Source: Ophthalmolycus amberensis
Taxonomy: Eukaryota; Chordata; Actinopteri; Perciformes; Zoarcidae
Assembly: GCA_024529925.1 (NCBI GenBank)
Contig: JAFEUB010000845.1
Span: 353,501 to 417,500 of the forward strand
Direction: 5' to 3'
Length of the DNA stretch: 64,000 bases
Position 1 is the first letter of the stretch; each line of letters starts with the position of its first letter. Below, in pieces: positions 35,319 to 43,495 of the stretch. A model generated the notes under the pieces. It had not been told where the DNA came from. It searched no databases and was given only the letters and a program-made list of their open reading frames with translations. A program made the translations under genes and the position numbers.

Positions 35319-38300
35319 ACAAATCTCACTCTCTGTTGTACGTTCTTCCATCAGGCAGTGAGTATGATTTTTATTTTTAGAGGGAGGTTCATATACTTCC
35401 TTCTAGCCGACCTCCAAATCAGCTATCAAAACACATTTTCTTCTTCACTCTGCACATTCCATTCATATTTCGAGTGGATGTTTATAGTCTAAATACTATA
35501 ATACTAAATCCACATATCCCTTTGCAGATTCCATTTATACTTAGGATGCATTAATAGTAATAACAGTTGATGCTGCGCGTCCTGCCGGGTCTGCGGATGA
35601 TACCTCACTGCTGAGTGACGGACACGGCCAGTCACCAGAGGACTATCGCTGCGGTCGGCCTGGTTTGGCCGCTGCGCGTTGGACACCACAGAAATGTGCA
35701 CGCCCCAGCACAGCTCCCATTAATCTTATTTGTTGGAGACTAAAATGATGTATGTGGTTTTCCACGCTGTGTGTATGAGGTTTGCCTTCCCCATGATTGG
35801 GTTAAGGTGCAGGCTCTGATCCAGCTACTTAAAATCAACAGCCGGGGGCCTCCTCCTCCTCCTCCTCCTCCTCCTCCTCCTCCTCCTCCTCCTCCTCCTC
35901 CTCCTCCTCCTCCTCCTCCTCCTCCTCCTCCTCCTCCTCCTCCTCCTCCTCCTCCTCCTCCTCCTCCTCCTCCTCCTCCTCCTCCTCCTCCTCCTCCTCC
36001 TCCTCCTCCTTCTTCTTCTTCTTCTTCTTCTTCACGTCTCCCCGCGCTCCTCGAGATTTTTTCGCCGAACAGCTCAGGAACCTCACGAATTGCACGCAGA
36101 CGCTCTTTTGGCAGCGTGACAGAAACTTAATGTATACACAGTATTGTATGCACTAGGTCACACGACTGCAGCAGAAATTGCTTACAGACGGAATGACTTT
36201 GTTACCTTGGTTTTCCCGCTCAGTGCGAGCCAAGAATGGTGTGAAGTTTATTAACTTTTATGGCTCGTTTTTTTGTATTTGACCTCCGTATCTTTAAAGC
36301 GGCAAATATCTTCCAGGACATTCTTGGCAGGCCTGAGCTTTGCATGGACTCACTGTTATTGTGAAAGACCTGAGGCTGGTCCTCAGTGCACCGTGAGTGT
36401 TTGTAATGTTTTTACTGCTAGCTTTGAAGAAAACAGCGGCTGTAGATAGACTTATATTATGCAGCCTGGAGGCAGATACATAAATTCCAAAATGATTCAA
36501 TTCAACATTCCTCCTTTTTCTTATTTATACTTTGCACGTACAGCTTGACTGCTGACTACTATTTCTGTTATGCTGATATATGGTCCGCTGTAATGGGCAC
36601 GCGACCAGTGTTGACCTGGATCACATGTGATGTATATTATTGACTTTAAAGGTTGTGAGTTTTACTCTAGATCTATTCCAGTTATATACACAAATGGCTG
36701 CCAACCATATCGCTGCTCCTTTGTATAGCTTGTATAGTTTGAGAGTTCCCTGGCCTGCGCTGGTGTTACCACGAGTGTTTGTGTTGGGAGCCGGCCCAGT
36801 GCGGACCTCCATCCTGTGTGTTGGCTCGGCTTGCCTCCGCAAGTTAATGGGCCGTGGGGCGCTGTGGGCCCCTGCGGGCCCTATCGGGAGCAACCAGCCA
36901 TCCAACCAGCGAGTGCTCCTCAGCAAGCCTCATTAACCCTGTCACCCCCTCTAAACCCCCCCACCATCAGTGAGTCACACGTGCTATGACTCAACACCCG
37001 CAGCCCAAGGTTGTGCCTTACCACCGCCGCCGCCCTCCATCCCTCACCACCAAGCCAACCTCACATAATAGGGTTCAGTCTAACTTCCTTGACGGGGTCT
37101 AATCTGATTCCAGCTCAGGTTCTGCAAAAACAATTATTCAACACCAACATGTTGTGTAGGGGGGATTGTGTTACCTTGTTACCTAATGGGACAGAAATGG
37201 ATTTGGATGACAACGTCTCTATGACACTTACAGGCACAAACAGCGTCCGGTGAAAACACACATCTAAGAGGAGCATGTAGGCCATGTGGGTCCATTACTT
37301 GCACAATTACATTACAGTACATTACAATTTCCAAAAGTTATTCCATTGACTATCATGGAAAACAAAGAAGAGCCGCAACTATTGACAATAGAGAAGCTGG
37401 AACCAGAGACTATGTGGCATTGTTTGACATCTCTCTAAAGGGAATGAATCCTTCACTCTCCCTGCCAGTATGTTTGAACGTGTGGTGTATCGACATCGAC
37501 ATGTTTGGTGGTAAGCTTGGTTGTCAACAAACCAACTAGGGGGCTATATTTTATTGTCTGTAACATGTCAGAGTAACGACAGTTAAAAAGGGGGAAGAAA
37601 TTGTAAAACGTGTCGTTTGCAATTTCCCAAAAGCCCACCGGATGATGTCAAATAATTTCCGTATTTATTATCACAAAAGTCAAAGAAAAGCAGAAAATCC
37701 TCAAACTACAGACGAGGGCAACCTTCGCAGCCTCATCGCTCAGCAAACCTGCCCCTCTCCTGCGCTACTTCATTCTGGCGAAAGTCTGACCGGAGATTTT
37801 AATTTATAGTTCACAAATACTCTTTTTCTTTTAATTGGGCCTCACTGCCAAACGGGCCCATAGAAATGTAATGTGCAGTCAATCCTTATAAACATGTGAC
37901 AACTCACATGAAGAATATCAATATTTGGTTTTATATTTTCATGTTTTAGGAGTCTGTGAAGTCATTGTTCCCTGGGCAGGGAAGCCTTTTCCAGACAAAC
38001 TCTCATGTTACGAGAATGTCTGTTTTCTTTTCCCCAGCTGGTGTCGGTCCTCAGTCAGAGCCGGGCCTCTCCTCCGCTAGGCCCGGCTCCAAACCCTGAA
38101 ACTCCAGCGTTCACCCTCTGGATCTCCCTTACATCCAGCACCTGGTGGCGGTCACAGTCGCTAACATTGTTAGCTTTACAAACAACTTCCGCGGTTTATG
38201 ATCTTGACTTTTGCGTTAACACCATCCCCAGTATATTCTGCTCCTTGCACTCTCACCAGCCTCAGAGCCAAACTTTGGTCAACACCTCTCTGCTAATTTT

Positions 38301-40961
38301 AAACTCTCGGGGTCTCCAACACAAATTTTGACATTTTTTCCACCACAGCTGATTTCCACGTTGAGCCGGCTTTCTCGATTTCCAAAGCACACTTAAAAAA
38401 AGCAACAGAACATTTAATTGTATGTAAGTGCCAGCCAGAACTCATTTTACTGTATCTTATAGTTTGTTACATGAGGTTTATTCAGTGCTGTCATCAATTA
38501 TTTATTCCAAATCATTCATCAAACTTAAAAACTTCAGTTTACTCGGCAGGAGAAGAGGGTTTAATGGAGAACACTACTGAGTTGCATTGTGGAATCCAGC
38601 ATTTATGGAGCTTGACCCGTACAAATGACGAAGTCTTTACTGCTTGGATTTAGTTTTCTTGTTTTTTAAATCTGCCTCTTGTGAGTCCACCAACTTGGAA
38701 GTGCAATACTAGATTCCTGGAATAGTGAGAAATGCCTTTTATATGTTCCCAGAGCTCCTGGCGATGTGTGCAGGTTGCTTTCGATTGTCTAACCAACAGT
38801 CCAAGCTCTAAAGAAATTCTATTTACTGTCTGAAGACTATAAAGGAAAATATAAAACGCATGAAAGCAGCAAATCCTCACATTTTAGAAGCTGGAAATGG
38901 AGAATGTGTTGCTTTTTAAAATTATTATTCATTGTCATAAGGTATTTACAATTGTCCCGATCGTTCCATAAATACAACCTTCATAAATCTGCACGCGAGC
39001 TGTGTGACAATTCTGAAGATGAACTCCGGCGACCATCCCTCCGGCCACAGCTCTCGGTGCTCTGGTGTCTCTGCCAGGCTTCTCCTACATTTCCAGTCCC
39101 AGTGAACCGGCTCCATCCTTAGACCGAAACCTGGACTTACCCCCCCCCCCCCCCCCCCCCGCCCGGCTCACCTCCAGCACCAGCCCATGTCACTCTCCAA
39201 GGCCGCCTTTGCGCCGCTATATTTAGCGGCGCTGCGTGGCTCCACTGTTTGCCTAGTGTGTGGTGTTGTGACAAGGGCCCGCATGGGAGCCGTAATGATA
39301 CAGTGTCTCCGTCTCCCTCCCGGTGCTCAGATAGAGATTGTTTAAACAGTATCCTGAGCCTTGGACGGGTCCCATGACAACTCCATAAATATTTACCAGC
39401 AGCAGCCACGTTGCTTCGCTTGAGGAGAGCTCGTCTGCAGGCTACCTCTGCAATGTTTTTCTTTTGCCCCCTTTTTTTTTTCTTCCTTTGTTGTCTCGCA
39501 CAACTGTTGTATGTGTTGTTTTGATGATTTCCTTTTGGATGTTGTCGATGAGGTTTTATTTTTTTTTTTGGAAGAGAAGTGTTTTTACGATCGCTGCTTT
39601 CACCTTTTTTACGCATCATCATCCGAAAGGAATGTCAGGATGTCCTGTATAATAGCAACACATTGTATTTAGAGTACACATGGTGCACGCTGTGGTAAAC
39701 ACATTAAAAGACGCAGTGAAGTCCAGTCAAGTTCAGTAACGGGACACATGAGACAAAGATGTCCTCACACAGGGTATCTATAGTTGAGGCCTTTAAAGAA
39801 TTTAAGTTGTGCGGTTTCCTTATCAAAGGTTTTAGAAGGTATCAAAATTCTGAAATTTGTTCTACAAAAGTCTCAAATATTTTCTCTTGCAGTTATTTTA
39901 GTTTTAAAATGTTTTCCATCTGTTTGTTGGCTGTCAGGAGACATCAAACACCAATGAACTGAAAGTTGGATTGTTCTGCAGCAGTCTGAGTTTCAGTCGG
40001 TGACATCAGGCTTGAGGCAAACACCGTCACTACTGCTAGCTTCATCGCTGAGCCTGAAGAAGTGTCGACTTTAGCAAAAGTTAAAAGAATTTAACCTTTT
40101 TCATTTTATAATCCACCCATCTATTATCGCCCGCTTGTCTGGTCCCGGTCGTATTCATTTAATCAATTACATCATTGGAACCCTAACCCCGCTCGCAGGT
40201 TAACAAATACAAATTCTGATCCTGAAGTAAAAGAGTAAAACATAAATAAAAAAATAAAAGTTTCCTCCTCTTCTGACAGATGACGGCAAGATCTTTCACG
40301 GCAGCGGCGTTGGAGACGCGTTTGGTCCTCGCTGCTTGAAGGGGGACATCATGGGCTGCGGCATCATGTTCCCACGAGACTACATCCTGGACGGAGAAGG
40401 TGAGGGCGAAGGGTTCGGCTGCTGCAATCACACCGTCACTCATTAAAGGGGTTGGTGTGTCCGTGGGAGGTTTCGCTCTTAAACCTGCTTATCGTGGTTT
40501 AGCGCGAGGCGACGTTCGGTCTTAGCGGAGTTCATTGTGTTGCACGTTGGGAAAGAAACTGGATACAAACCAAGATCCCCCGCACCCAAAGCCGAACAGA
40601 CACTGAAAAGGGAAAATTCTCTTCCCCCACCGCTTTCAATGAGAGATAGATAAATAGTGTCCTTGGAACGAAACAAAACATTTCAGGTTGTGGCAATTAT
40701 TAACTTGTTCTGCAGATGTGCTGTTTGCACATAAAAGCCTTTATTAACACTGTTAACTCTGTCTCGTCCTCAGGTGGTGACGTGGACGACTGGGATCGCA
40801 TGGAGGTCCGTCCGGGTCACGCGGGCGTCCAGAACGTCCTGTACCTCAACGATGACGAAGAGGAGGAGGAGGAGGAGGAAGATGGGGAAGAGGTAGAGCA
40901 GGGACAGGAGGGCAGGAACGTCACGGTGAGGAAAACACAACACAGCTGGGTTAACCATTTG

Positions 40962-41013
<52 letters not shown>

Positions 41014-42572
41014 AAGATTCATGAGCATTTTATGAGGTAAACAGGAAATAACATCAACCTGCAATAAATAGTTTCTTGAAGCCACTAGAGGGCAGCGTAA
41101 CAAGCTGTAATTACTGAGACGTCATCGCCTTTTAAATGTATTCTGGTGAACACAAACAGTTACTTATTCCCGCATCTAGCAGCACCATTAGCTTTCATTA
41201 GCAGTCATGTTTATGTCCACCTGATGAATGTGACACTATTTACTCTCACTTTAGCTCCACTAACTCTGAGCTCTTTAGCTGCTCCATTGTGTTCACTATT
41301 CTCTTAACTGTGTCTGCCAGATGTTTGGTGGCGTACGGACGGTTTTAAGCCTGAAAACAACAATATGAGAACAGTGAGAGCGAAGCAAAGCAGCTCCGTG
41401 AAGCTTACCTCTGGATATCACGTCCTCTAAAGAAGCTACTGGCAGCTCTGGGTGTGGTTTAGGTGTGACGCGACACAGAGAGGCAATTGTTCCTAAAGGC
41501 ATTAGCGTTGATGCTCCAATTGGCATCAGTTATATCAGAAGTGGAGAGTATTTCTTCTTTGGAAGAAGAGCAAAGAACGGCCCTGAAGGCTTTCCTCGAT
41601 GGAACAGATGTTTTTTCTGGCTTCGGTAAGGTTTTGATGTGAGGTGATGATTAGCCCTTTCACATTACGCCATTTGATGCATTATAGTTATAAACTATAT
41701 TGAAGATAGATGCTTTAAATGAAGGCTTCATCAAGCCTTCCTCCTACCAAAACATGACTTTATATCCGTCATAAATGTTTCATGCTAACCGCACCTCGGC
41801 TCAGAAAGTCTGGCTGGAGAAATATCCGATAACGGTGAGGCCACAGCTCAATTCATCTGTAGCAAAAAGAGGTCAAGAATCAATTCCTACTCAAATGTTG
41901 TGACATTTTACAGGAAACCTCAAACGCAGTAAGATAAAATTACACCGCGATACACCGCGTTACACCGCGCTCTACTGTGTCACACAATAACACATTGTGT
42001 GACACAGCTGGTGTGCTGACTCTAGTCAGGGCGTGCTGACATCTATAGACAGAGTATTACCTGCAGTGGATGGCAAAGTACCTCATACAACCACACTTCA
42101 AAAGATCCAAACTACTTCTTTTTTTCCCCCCAGAGTGGGTGGCACAGTAAATGTTTGATAAGTGACTCAGCCTGATTAATCGAACACACACACACACACA
42201 CTGCACAGCACTTCATTTGTTGTTTTAGTGTGTCGGTATTTGCTCTCAGACTTGGAAAGAGGCCCTTGGTATTAGCATTGAAAAGCGTGTTGATGTTCTT
42301 TTGGGAACAGCTGGATAATGTTTGATCACTGGCTGATTTAGTGGAGACTTGTAATATAAACATTGACTTTTTTTTCCCCTCCAAGAACACAGACATTACA
42401 CTGTCACCTATTTGTTTAACGATATTTCCTAACTGCACATAATTCCTGTTTACAACTGGCACACGGTGTGCTCTCAGATTAAGTTTGTACAACCATCAGT
42501 CATTGTGAAAAAGACGTTTCTTTCATGAGTAATTGTTTCAATGCTCCGTCGGTGGATTACCATCCGTGAAAG

Positions 42573-42618
<46 letters not shown>

Positions 42619-42797
42619 GTGTGTGTGTTTTAACTCTCTGTCGCCGCCATGTGGTCCTCCAGGTGTTCTTCACGAGGAACGGGAAGCTGATGGGCCGCAG
42701 GGAGATGGGGGTCCCACCCGGTGGCCTCTACCCCACGGTGGGGATGCTGAGCAGCGGGGAGAAGGTCAAAGTGGATTTGCATCCCCTCAGTGGATGA
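4430..42797 (+). CDS. spryd3: SPRY domain-containing protein 3, complete spliced gene (11 exons)
   Basis: A protein with two SPRY (B30.2-related) beta-sandwich domains, which normally act as protein-interaction modules. Its cellular role is poorly defined. Exons: 4430-4462, 6259-6386, 7525-7600, 11136-11260, 11909-12044, 12149-12337, 23884-24033, 34453-34510, 40280-40399, 40774-40925 and 42663-42797. All joins are in phase. The reading gives 422 residues from the exon-2 ATG and 433 from the exon-1 ATG; I recall about 440 for the human protein. The first SPRY covers about residues 37-190 (numbering from the exon-2 ATG) with HQPGW and SVAYHADNGK. The second covers about 225-420 with RHPGW, SVAYHADDGK and a C-terminal FFTRNGK...KVKVDLHPLSG. 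A poly-Glu loop (about 355-365) interrupts the second domain, as in mammals. igfbp6 lies head to head upstream, as in human. Identity is very secure. Confidence 0.95.
4498..6258 (+). other. spryd3: spryd3 intron 1
   Basis: The intron starts at 4463 or 4498 depending on the donor used and ends with the TTCTTCATTCAG acceptor at 6258. The first about 350 bp are relatively CpG-rich (promoter shoulder). A short (GA)n run lies at about 5089-5108. The rest is AT-rich and no exon was seen in it. Confidence 0.6.
6259..6386 (+). CDS. spryd3: spryd3 exon 2
   Basis: Encodes MDDINLLHHRCLLNLRRRIR and on to DGDTL, then two bases of a Ser codon. The ATG is the first base of the exon, right after the acceptor AG. 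The donor, CAG|GTCCGC, is weak beyond the GT, but it is the only site that gives the conserved DGDTLSYQGN junction. Confidence 0.9.
6387..7524 (+). other. spryd3: spryd3 intron 2
   Basis: AT-rich sequence between the weak donor at 6387 and the TTCTCTTTAG acceptor. No repeat or exon was recognised in it. Confidence 0.6.
7525..7600 (+). CDS. spryd3: spryd3 exon 3
   Basis: Twenty-five full codons after the split Ser: YQGNSEEVGCYVAGHPLSKG and then NCYFE, the first strands of SPRY domain 1. It ends at a strong GTAAGG donor. Phase 2 in, phase 0 out. Confidence 0.95.
7601..11135 (+). other. spryd3: spryd3 intron 3
   Basis: Holds an alternating GT/GC tract (listed separately) and a moderately CpG-rich stretch at about 8,260-8,500. 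The acceptor is served by a long CT repeat (about 11,090-11,133) that ends CTCTAG. Fragments at 10,050-10,090 and 10,870-10,925 look like remnants of dispersed teleost repeats. No exon was seen. Confidence 0.5.
7829..7890. repeat. (GT)n(GC)n alternating purine-pyrimidine tract
   Basis: About 62 bp of uninterrupted purine-pyrimidine alternation: (GT)n, then GCGTGTGCGTGTGC, then (GC)n. The GC block at the end makes this a stronger Z-DNA former than a plain GT repeat. Confidence 0.95.
11136..11260 (+). CDS. spryd3: spryd3 exon 4
   Basis: Encodes VTIADTGVRGTIAVGLVPKF, then YRLDHQPGWLPYSVAYHADNG and two bases of Lys. This is the core of SPRY domain 1, with the characteristic HQPGW...SVAYHADNGK. 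The donor is AA|GTAAGT. Confidence 0.97.
11261..11908 (+). other. spryd3: spryd3 intron 4
   Basis: Mostly occupied by a truncated hAT-family copy (see 11410-11705). The acceptor is CTCTTCCTAG. Confidence 0.7.
11410..11705. mobile_element. hAT-family MITE remnant
   Basis: Internal sequence of the same family as the element at 3515-4143. Shared phrases include TTGAGTATTTCCATTTT, GCTGCAACATTAAAGTGA, CACATTAATGCATCA and TTGTAACAGAGTATTTTTAC. No clean termini or target duplication were seen, so it is a fragment. It lacks the nested LINE/SINE tail of the other copy. Confidence 0.65.
11909..12044 (+). CDS. spryd3: spryd3 exon 5
   Basis: Completes Lys and encodes LYNGNPVGQQFGPKCARGDR through IGCGI to TIVFFTKNGNK, which is SPRY domain 1. 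The GDxIGCGI motif and FFTKNG strand are hallmark SPRY features. The donor is GTAGGT. Confidence 0.97.
12149..12337 (+). CDS. spryd3: spryd3 exon 6
   Basis: Sixty-three codons, phase 0 in and out. The AEGLFPAVGMHSMGEEVKVD stretch closes SPRY domain 1. An acidic segment (FLEEDESMMMVDSHEDDWGR) then links to domain 2. The preceding intron is only 104 bp. The donor is GTAAGA. Confidence 0.97.
14259..14295. repeat. (CA)n microsatellite
   Basis: A pure CA run of about 18 units in spryd3 intron 6. Confidence 0.97.
15030..15662. repeat. 630-bp pyrimidine-rich tract with a perfect 100-bp tandem duplication
   Basis: The plus strand is almost entirely C and T, in variants of CCTCTCCTATCCTTGTTTCT. Positions 15290-15388 and 15390-15488 are identical with a period of exactly 100 bp. 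The long open frames (Ser/Leu/Phe-rich) that cross it are by-products of the composition. Confidence 0.9.
20171..20191. repeat. Poly-C run
   Basis: Twenty-one consecutive C in spryd3 intron 6. Confidence 0.95.
22991..23059. repeat. (AC)n microsatellite
   Basis: A pure AC repeat of about 34 units in spryd3 intron 6. Confidence 0.97.
23884..24033 (+). CDS. spryd3: spryd3 exon 7
   Basis: Fifty codons, phase 0 in and out: LLEYVGKGKSIMDVGLAQAR, then QPLTTRCHYYEVEIVDAGEK and CYIALGLARR. These are the opening strands of SPRY domain 2 (HYYEVEI). The donor is GTGAGC. Confidence 0.97.
24807..25410. mobile_element. Large foldback (inverted-repeat) element, about 600 bp
   Basis: The two halves are imperfect reverse complements about a centre near 25,105. 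Left-arm phrases such as AGTCTCATTCATCC, GTAAATAGGGGGCTG and GACAGAGAAAAGTAA reappear inverted in the right arm (GGATAAATGAGACT, CAGCCCCTCATTTAC, ACTTTTCTCTGC). Near the centre, ACACTTCCGCATAAACAG pairs with CTGTTTATGCAGAAGTGT. GATGCA occurs at both outer edges (24801-24806 and 25411-25416) and may be a target duplication. No coding capacity was seen. Confidence 0.75.
28667..28692. repeat. Poly-G run
   Basis: Twenty-six consecutive G on the plus strand in spryd3 intron 7. Confidence 0.95.
31180..31420. repeat. Dispersed teleost repeat copy
   Basis: Contains AGATCACCAAAAGTCAGT, CCATGAACATCTGTACAAAC and CCGTCCAACAGTTGTTGAG. These recur in diverged form at 58260-58450, and reverse-complemented at 46545-46660. 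Three related copies within one window show that it is a repeat; the family name is not known to me. Confidence 0.6.
31436..31870. mobile_element. PIF/Harbinger-like MITE
   Basis: Terminal inverted repeats of 25 bp, beginning GGCCCTGGTTCAGAAAGC on the left and ending in the inverse of GGCCCTGTTTTAGAAAGC on the right, match at 23 positions. The element is flanked by a 3-bp duplication, CTG at 31433-31435 and 31871-31873, as expected for Harbinger elements. The inside has further inverted phrases (ACTCTGAGTT, CCAGAGTTT) and no transposase. Confidence 0.8.
32548..32588. repeat. (CCT)n microsatellite
   Basis: About 13 CCT units in spryd3 intron 7. Confidence 0.95.
33245..33499. mobile_element. 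hAT-type MITE, 255 bp
   Basis: Termini are CAGTGGTGTATA and TATACACCACTG without the terminal A/T shift: the left 12 bases are the inverse of the last 11 or 12. Target duplications are CTAATAAC (33237-33244) and CTAATGAC (33500-33507), matching at 7 of 8. It interrupts an older repeat whose outer parts carry GCAAATTTGCGCAT (left) and TTTGGATGGAAAGC (right). Confidence 0.85.
33812..33888. mobile_element. hAT-family terminal remnant
   Basis: Reads CAGTACTTGAGTAAATGTAC and ends TTACTTTCCACTACTG, the inverted end of the same CAGTGG...CCACTG family as at 3515. No matching target duplication was seen, so it is a fragment. Confidence 0.5.
34453..34510 (+). CDS. spryd3: spryd3 exon 8
   Basis: A 58-bp exon encoding DYPRNRHPGWSRGSVAYHA plus one base of Asp. 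RHPGW...SVAYHAD repeats the domain 1 signature. The acceptor is GTGTCTGTGCAG and the donor GTGAGA. Confidence 0.97.
35851..36033. repeat. (TCC)n-(TTC)n trinucleotide repeat, 183 bp
   Basis: About 53 uninterrupted TCC units (160 bp) followed by about 7 TTC units. The plus strand is pure pyrimidine over 180 bp. The poly-Pro and poly-Glu frames across it are artefacts of the repeat. Confidence 0.97.
36971..36993. promoter_or_regulatory. Candidate AP-1 / E-box / AP-1 cluster
   Basis: TGAGTCA (36971-36977), CACGTG (36978-36983) and TGACTCA (36987-36993) lie within 23 bp. They sit at the edge of a GC-rich block in the otherwise AT-rich intron 8 of spryd3. This is motif matching only. Confidence 0.3.
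39160..39460. promoter_or_regulatory. Candidate intronic regulatory block
   Basis: A GC-rich stretch in spryd3 intron 8. It contains a perfect palindrome (39211-39232) around a MEF2-type site CTATATTTAG, and a TAAATATTTAC forkhead-type match at 39386-39396. No repeat family was recognised. Conservation is untested. Confidence 0.3.
40280..40399 (+). CDS. spryd3: spryd3 exon 9
   Basis: Completes Asp and encodes DGKIFHGSGVGDAFGPRCLK, then GDIMGCGIMFPRDYILDGE and one base of Gly. GDIMGCGIMFPRDYI is the domain 2 counterpart of GDRIGCGI. The donor is G|GTGAGG. Confidence 0.97.
40400..40773 (+). other. spryd3: spryd3 intron 9
   Basis: A 374-bp intron with no notable content. The acceptor is GTCTCGTCCTCAG. 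Confidence 0.8.
40774..40925 (+). CDS. spryd3: spryd3 exon 10 (acidic loop)
   Basis: Encodes GDVDDWDRMEVRPGHAGVQN, VLYLNDD, a run of nine Glu residues, and EDGEE...EGRNVT. The poly-Glu insertion inside SPRY domain 2 is a known feature of the mammalian protein too. Phase 1 in, phase 0 out. The donor is GTGAGG, with a (CA)n repeat 38 bp downstream. Confidence 0.95.
40964..41011. repeat. (AC)24 microsatellite near a splice donor
   Basis: A pure 48-bp AC run beginning 38 bp after the spryd3 exon 10 donor. Confidence 0.97.
41082..41096 (+). promoter_or_regulatory. CTCF-like core motif
   Basis: CCACTAGAGGGCAGC fits the vertebrate CTCF core (CCASYAGRKGGCRS) at every position. It is a motif match only. 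Confidence 0.4.
41975..42007. repeat. Perfect 14-bp inverted repeat with 5-base loop
   Basis: CTGTGTCACACAAT and its exact inverse are separated by AACAC. Immediately upstream is a threefold TACACCGCG-type repeat (41941-41969). Confidence 0.85.
42576..42628. repeat. (TG)n microsatellite near a splice acceptor
   Basis: 53 bp of TG with one C interruption (42614), ending 34 bp before the acceptor AG of the last spryd3 exon. Confidence 0.97.
42663..42797 (+). CDS. spryd3: spryd3 exon 11 (terminal)
   Basis: Encodes VFFTRNGKLMGRREMGVPPG, then GLYPTVGMLSSGEKVKVDLH, PLSG and TGA (42795-42797). This is the last strand pair of SPRY domain 2. The ending KVKVDLHPLSG is the same as I recall for human SPRYD3. 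Confidence 0.97.
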   Translation: MFFTRNGKLMGRREMGVPPGGLYPTVGMLSSGEKVKVDLHPLSG

Positions 42798-43312
42798 GTT
42801 GAGCCGGGGAACTGGAACTCGTGATGCCCTGCAAACAGCTGGCTGCACTGCGGAGCTCACCCCGCGACGGCCCGGCGTGCTGCTAACACTCAGCCAGAAC
42901 AGCCGCTCGCATGCACGTCTCGCTGTCCACATCCTCGACGCCCGCCTCTGCTTTTATTTATAAGACCTGTACATTTTCACATGTTCACAAACGGATTGTC
43001 CTCCTGGTTGTACAGTAGCAGAGAGGTCGTACAGGAGCTGTGTAAGTCACGGCATGCAGGAATAGACAGCTGCACCTCGTAGCTACGAAAGAAACAAAAG
43101 ATATTTAACTGTTAACTCTATGCAATCTGTACTGCTATCATCCTCCCATCTAACCTCCCTCTGCATGCAGTGTGTGTCTGAAACACTGAGCTGTTAAATC
43201 CCCCTCATGAGCTCTGGCACACTTTGTTTATTTCATTTGTCACGACCCCAAGCAAAGCAGAGCGAGGCCAACAGCCAGAGCTCGTTGGTGGTTTATGTTT
43301 CAGGGAATAGAT

Positions 43313-43371
43313 CCTCCCTCTCTCTCTCTCTCTCTCGCTCTCTCTCGCTCTCTCGCTCTCTCGCTCTCTCG

Positions 43372-43406
<35 letters not shown>

Positions 43407-43439
43407 GCTCTCTCGCTCTCTCGCTCTCTCGCTCTCTCG

Positions 43440-43493
<54 letters not shown>
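43313..43493 (+). repeat. (CT)n with regular CTCTCTCG units in the spryd3 3' UTR
   Basis: About 180 bp of CT repeat in which a G recurs, mostly every 8 bases, in two blocks (about 43336-43380 and 43406-43450). Confidence 0.95.

Positions 43494-43495
<2 letters not shown>

Larger units (their letters stand above)
34511..40279 (+). other. spryd3: spryd3 intron 8
   Basis: Holds (CA)n at 35285-35317, the giant (TCC)n/(TTC)n tract at 35851-36033, and poly-C at 39140-39160. Two relatively GC-rich stretches with clustered binding-site matches lie at 36760-37040 and 39160-39460 (listed separately). The remainder is AT-rich with fragments of dispersed repeats. No exon was seen. Confidence 0.55.
40926..42662 (+). 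other. spryd3: spryd3 intron 10
   Basis: Framed by (AC)24 at 40964-41011 near the donor and (TG)n at 42576-42628 near the acceptor. Between them are a CTCF-like core (41082-41096), a stretch at about 41,290-41,640 that looks like a dispersed teleost repeat, a perfect 14-bp hairpin (41975-42007) and a short (CA)n at about 42,184-42,200. Confidence 0.7.

Noticed and set aside
35771..36130. Long poly-proline and poly-glutamate open frames
   Set aside because: They are translations of the (TCC)n tract in an intron and have no splice or start support.
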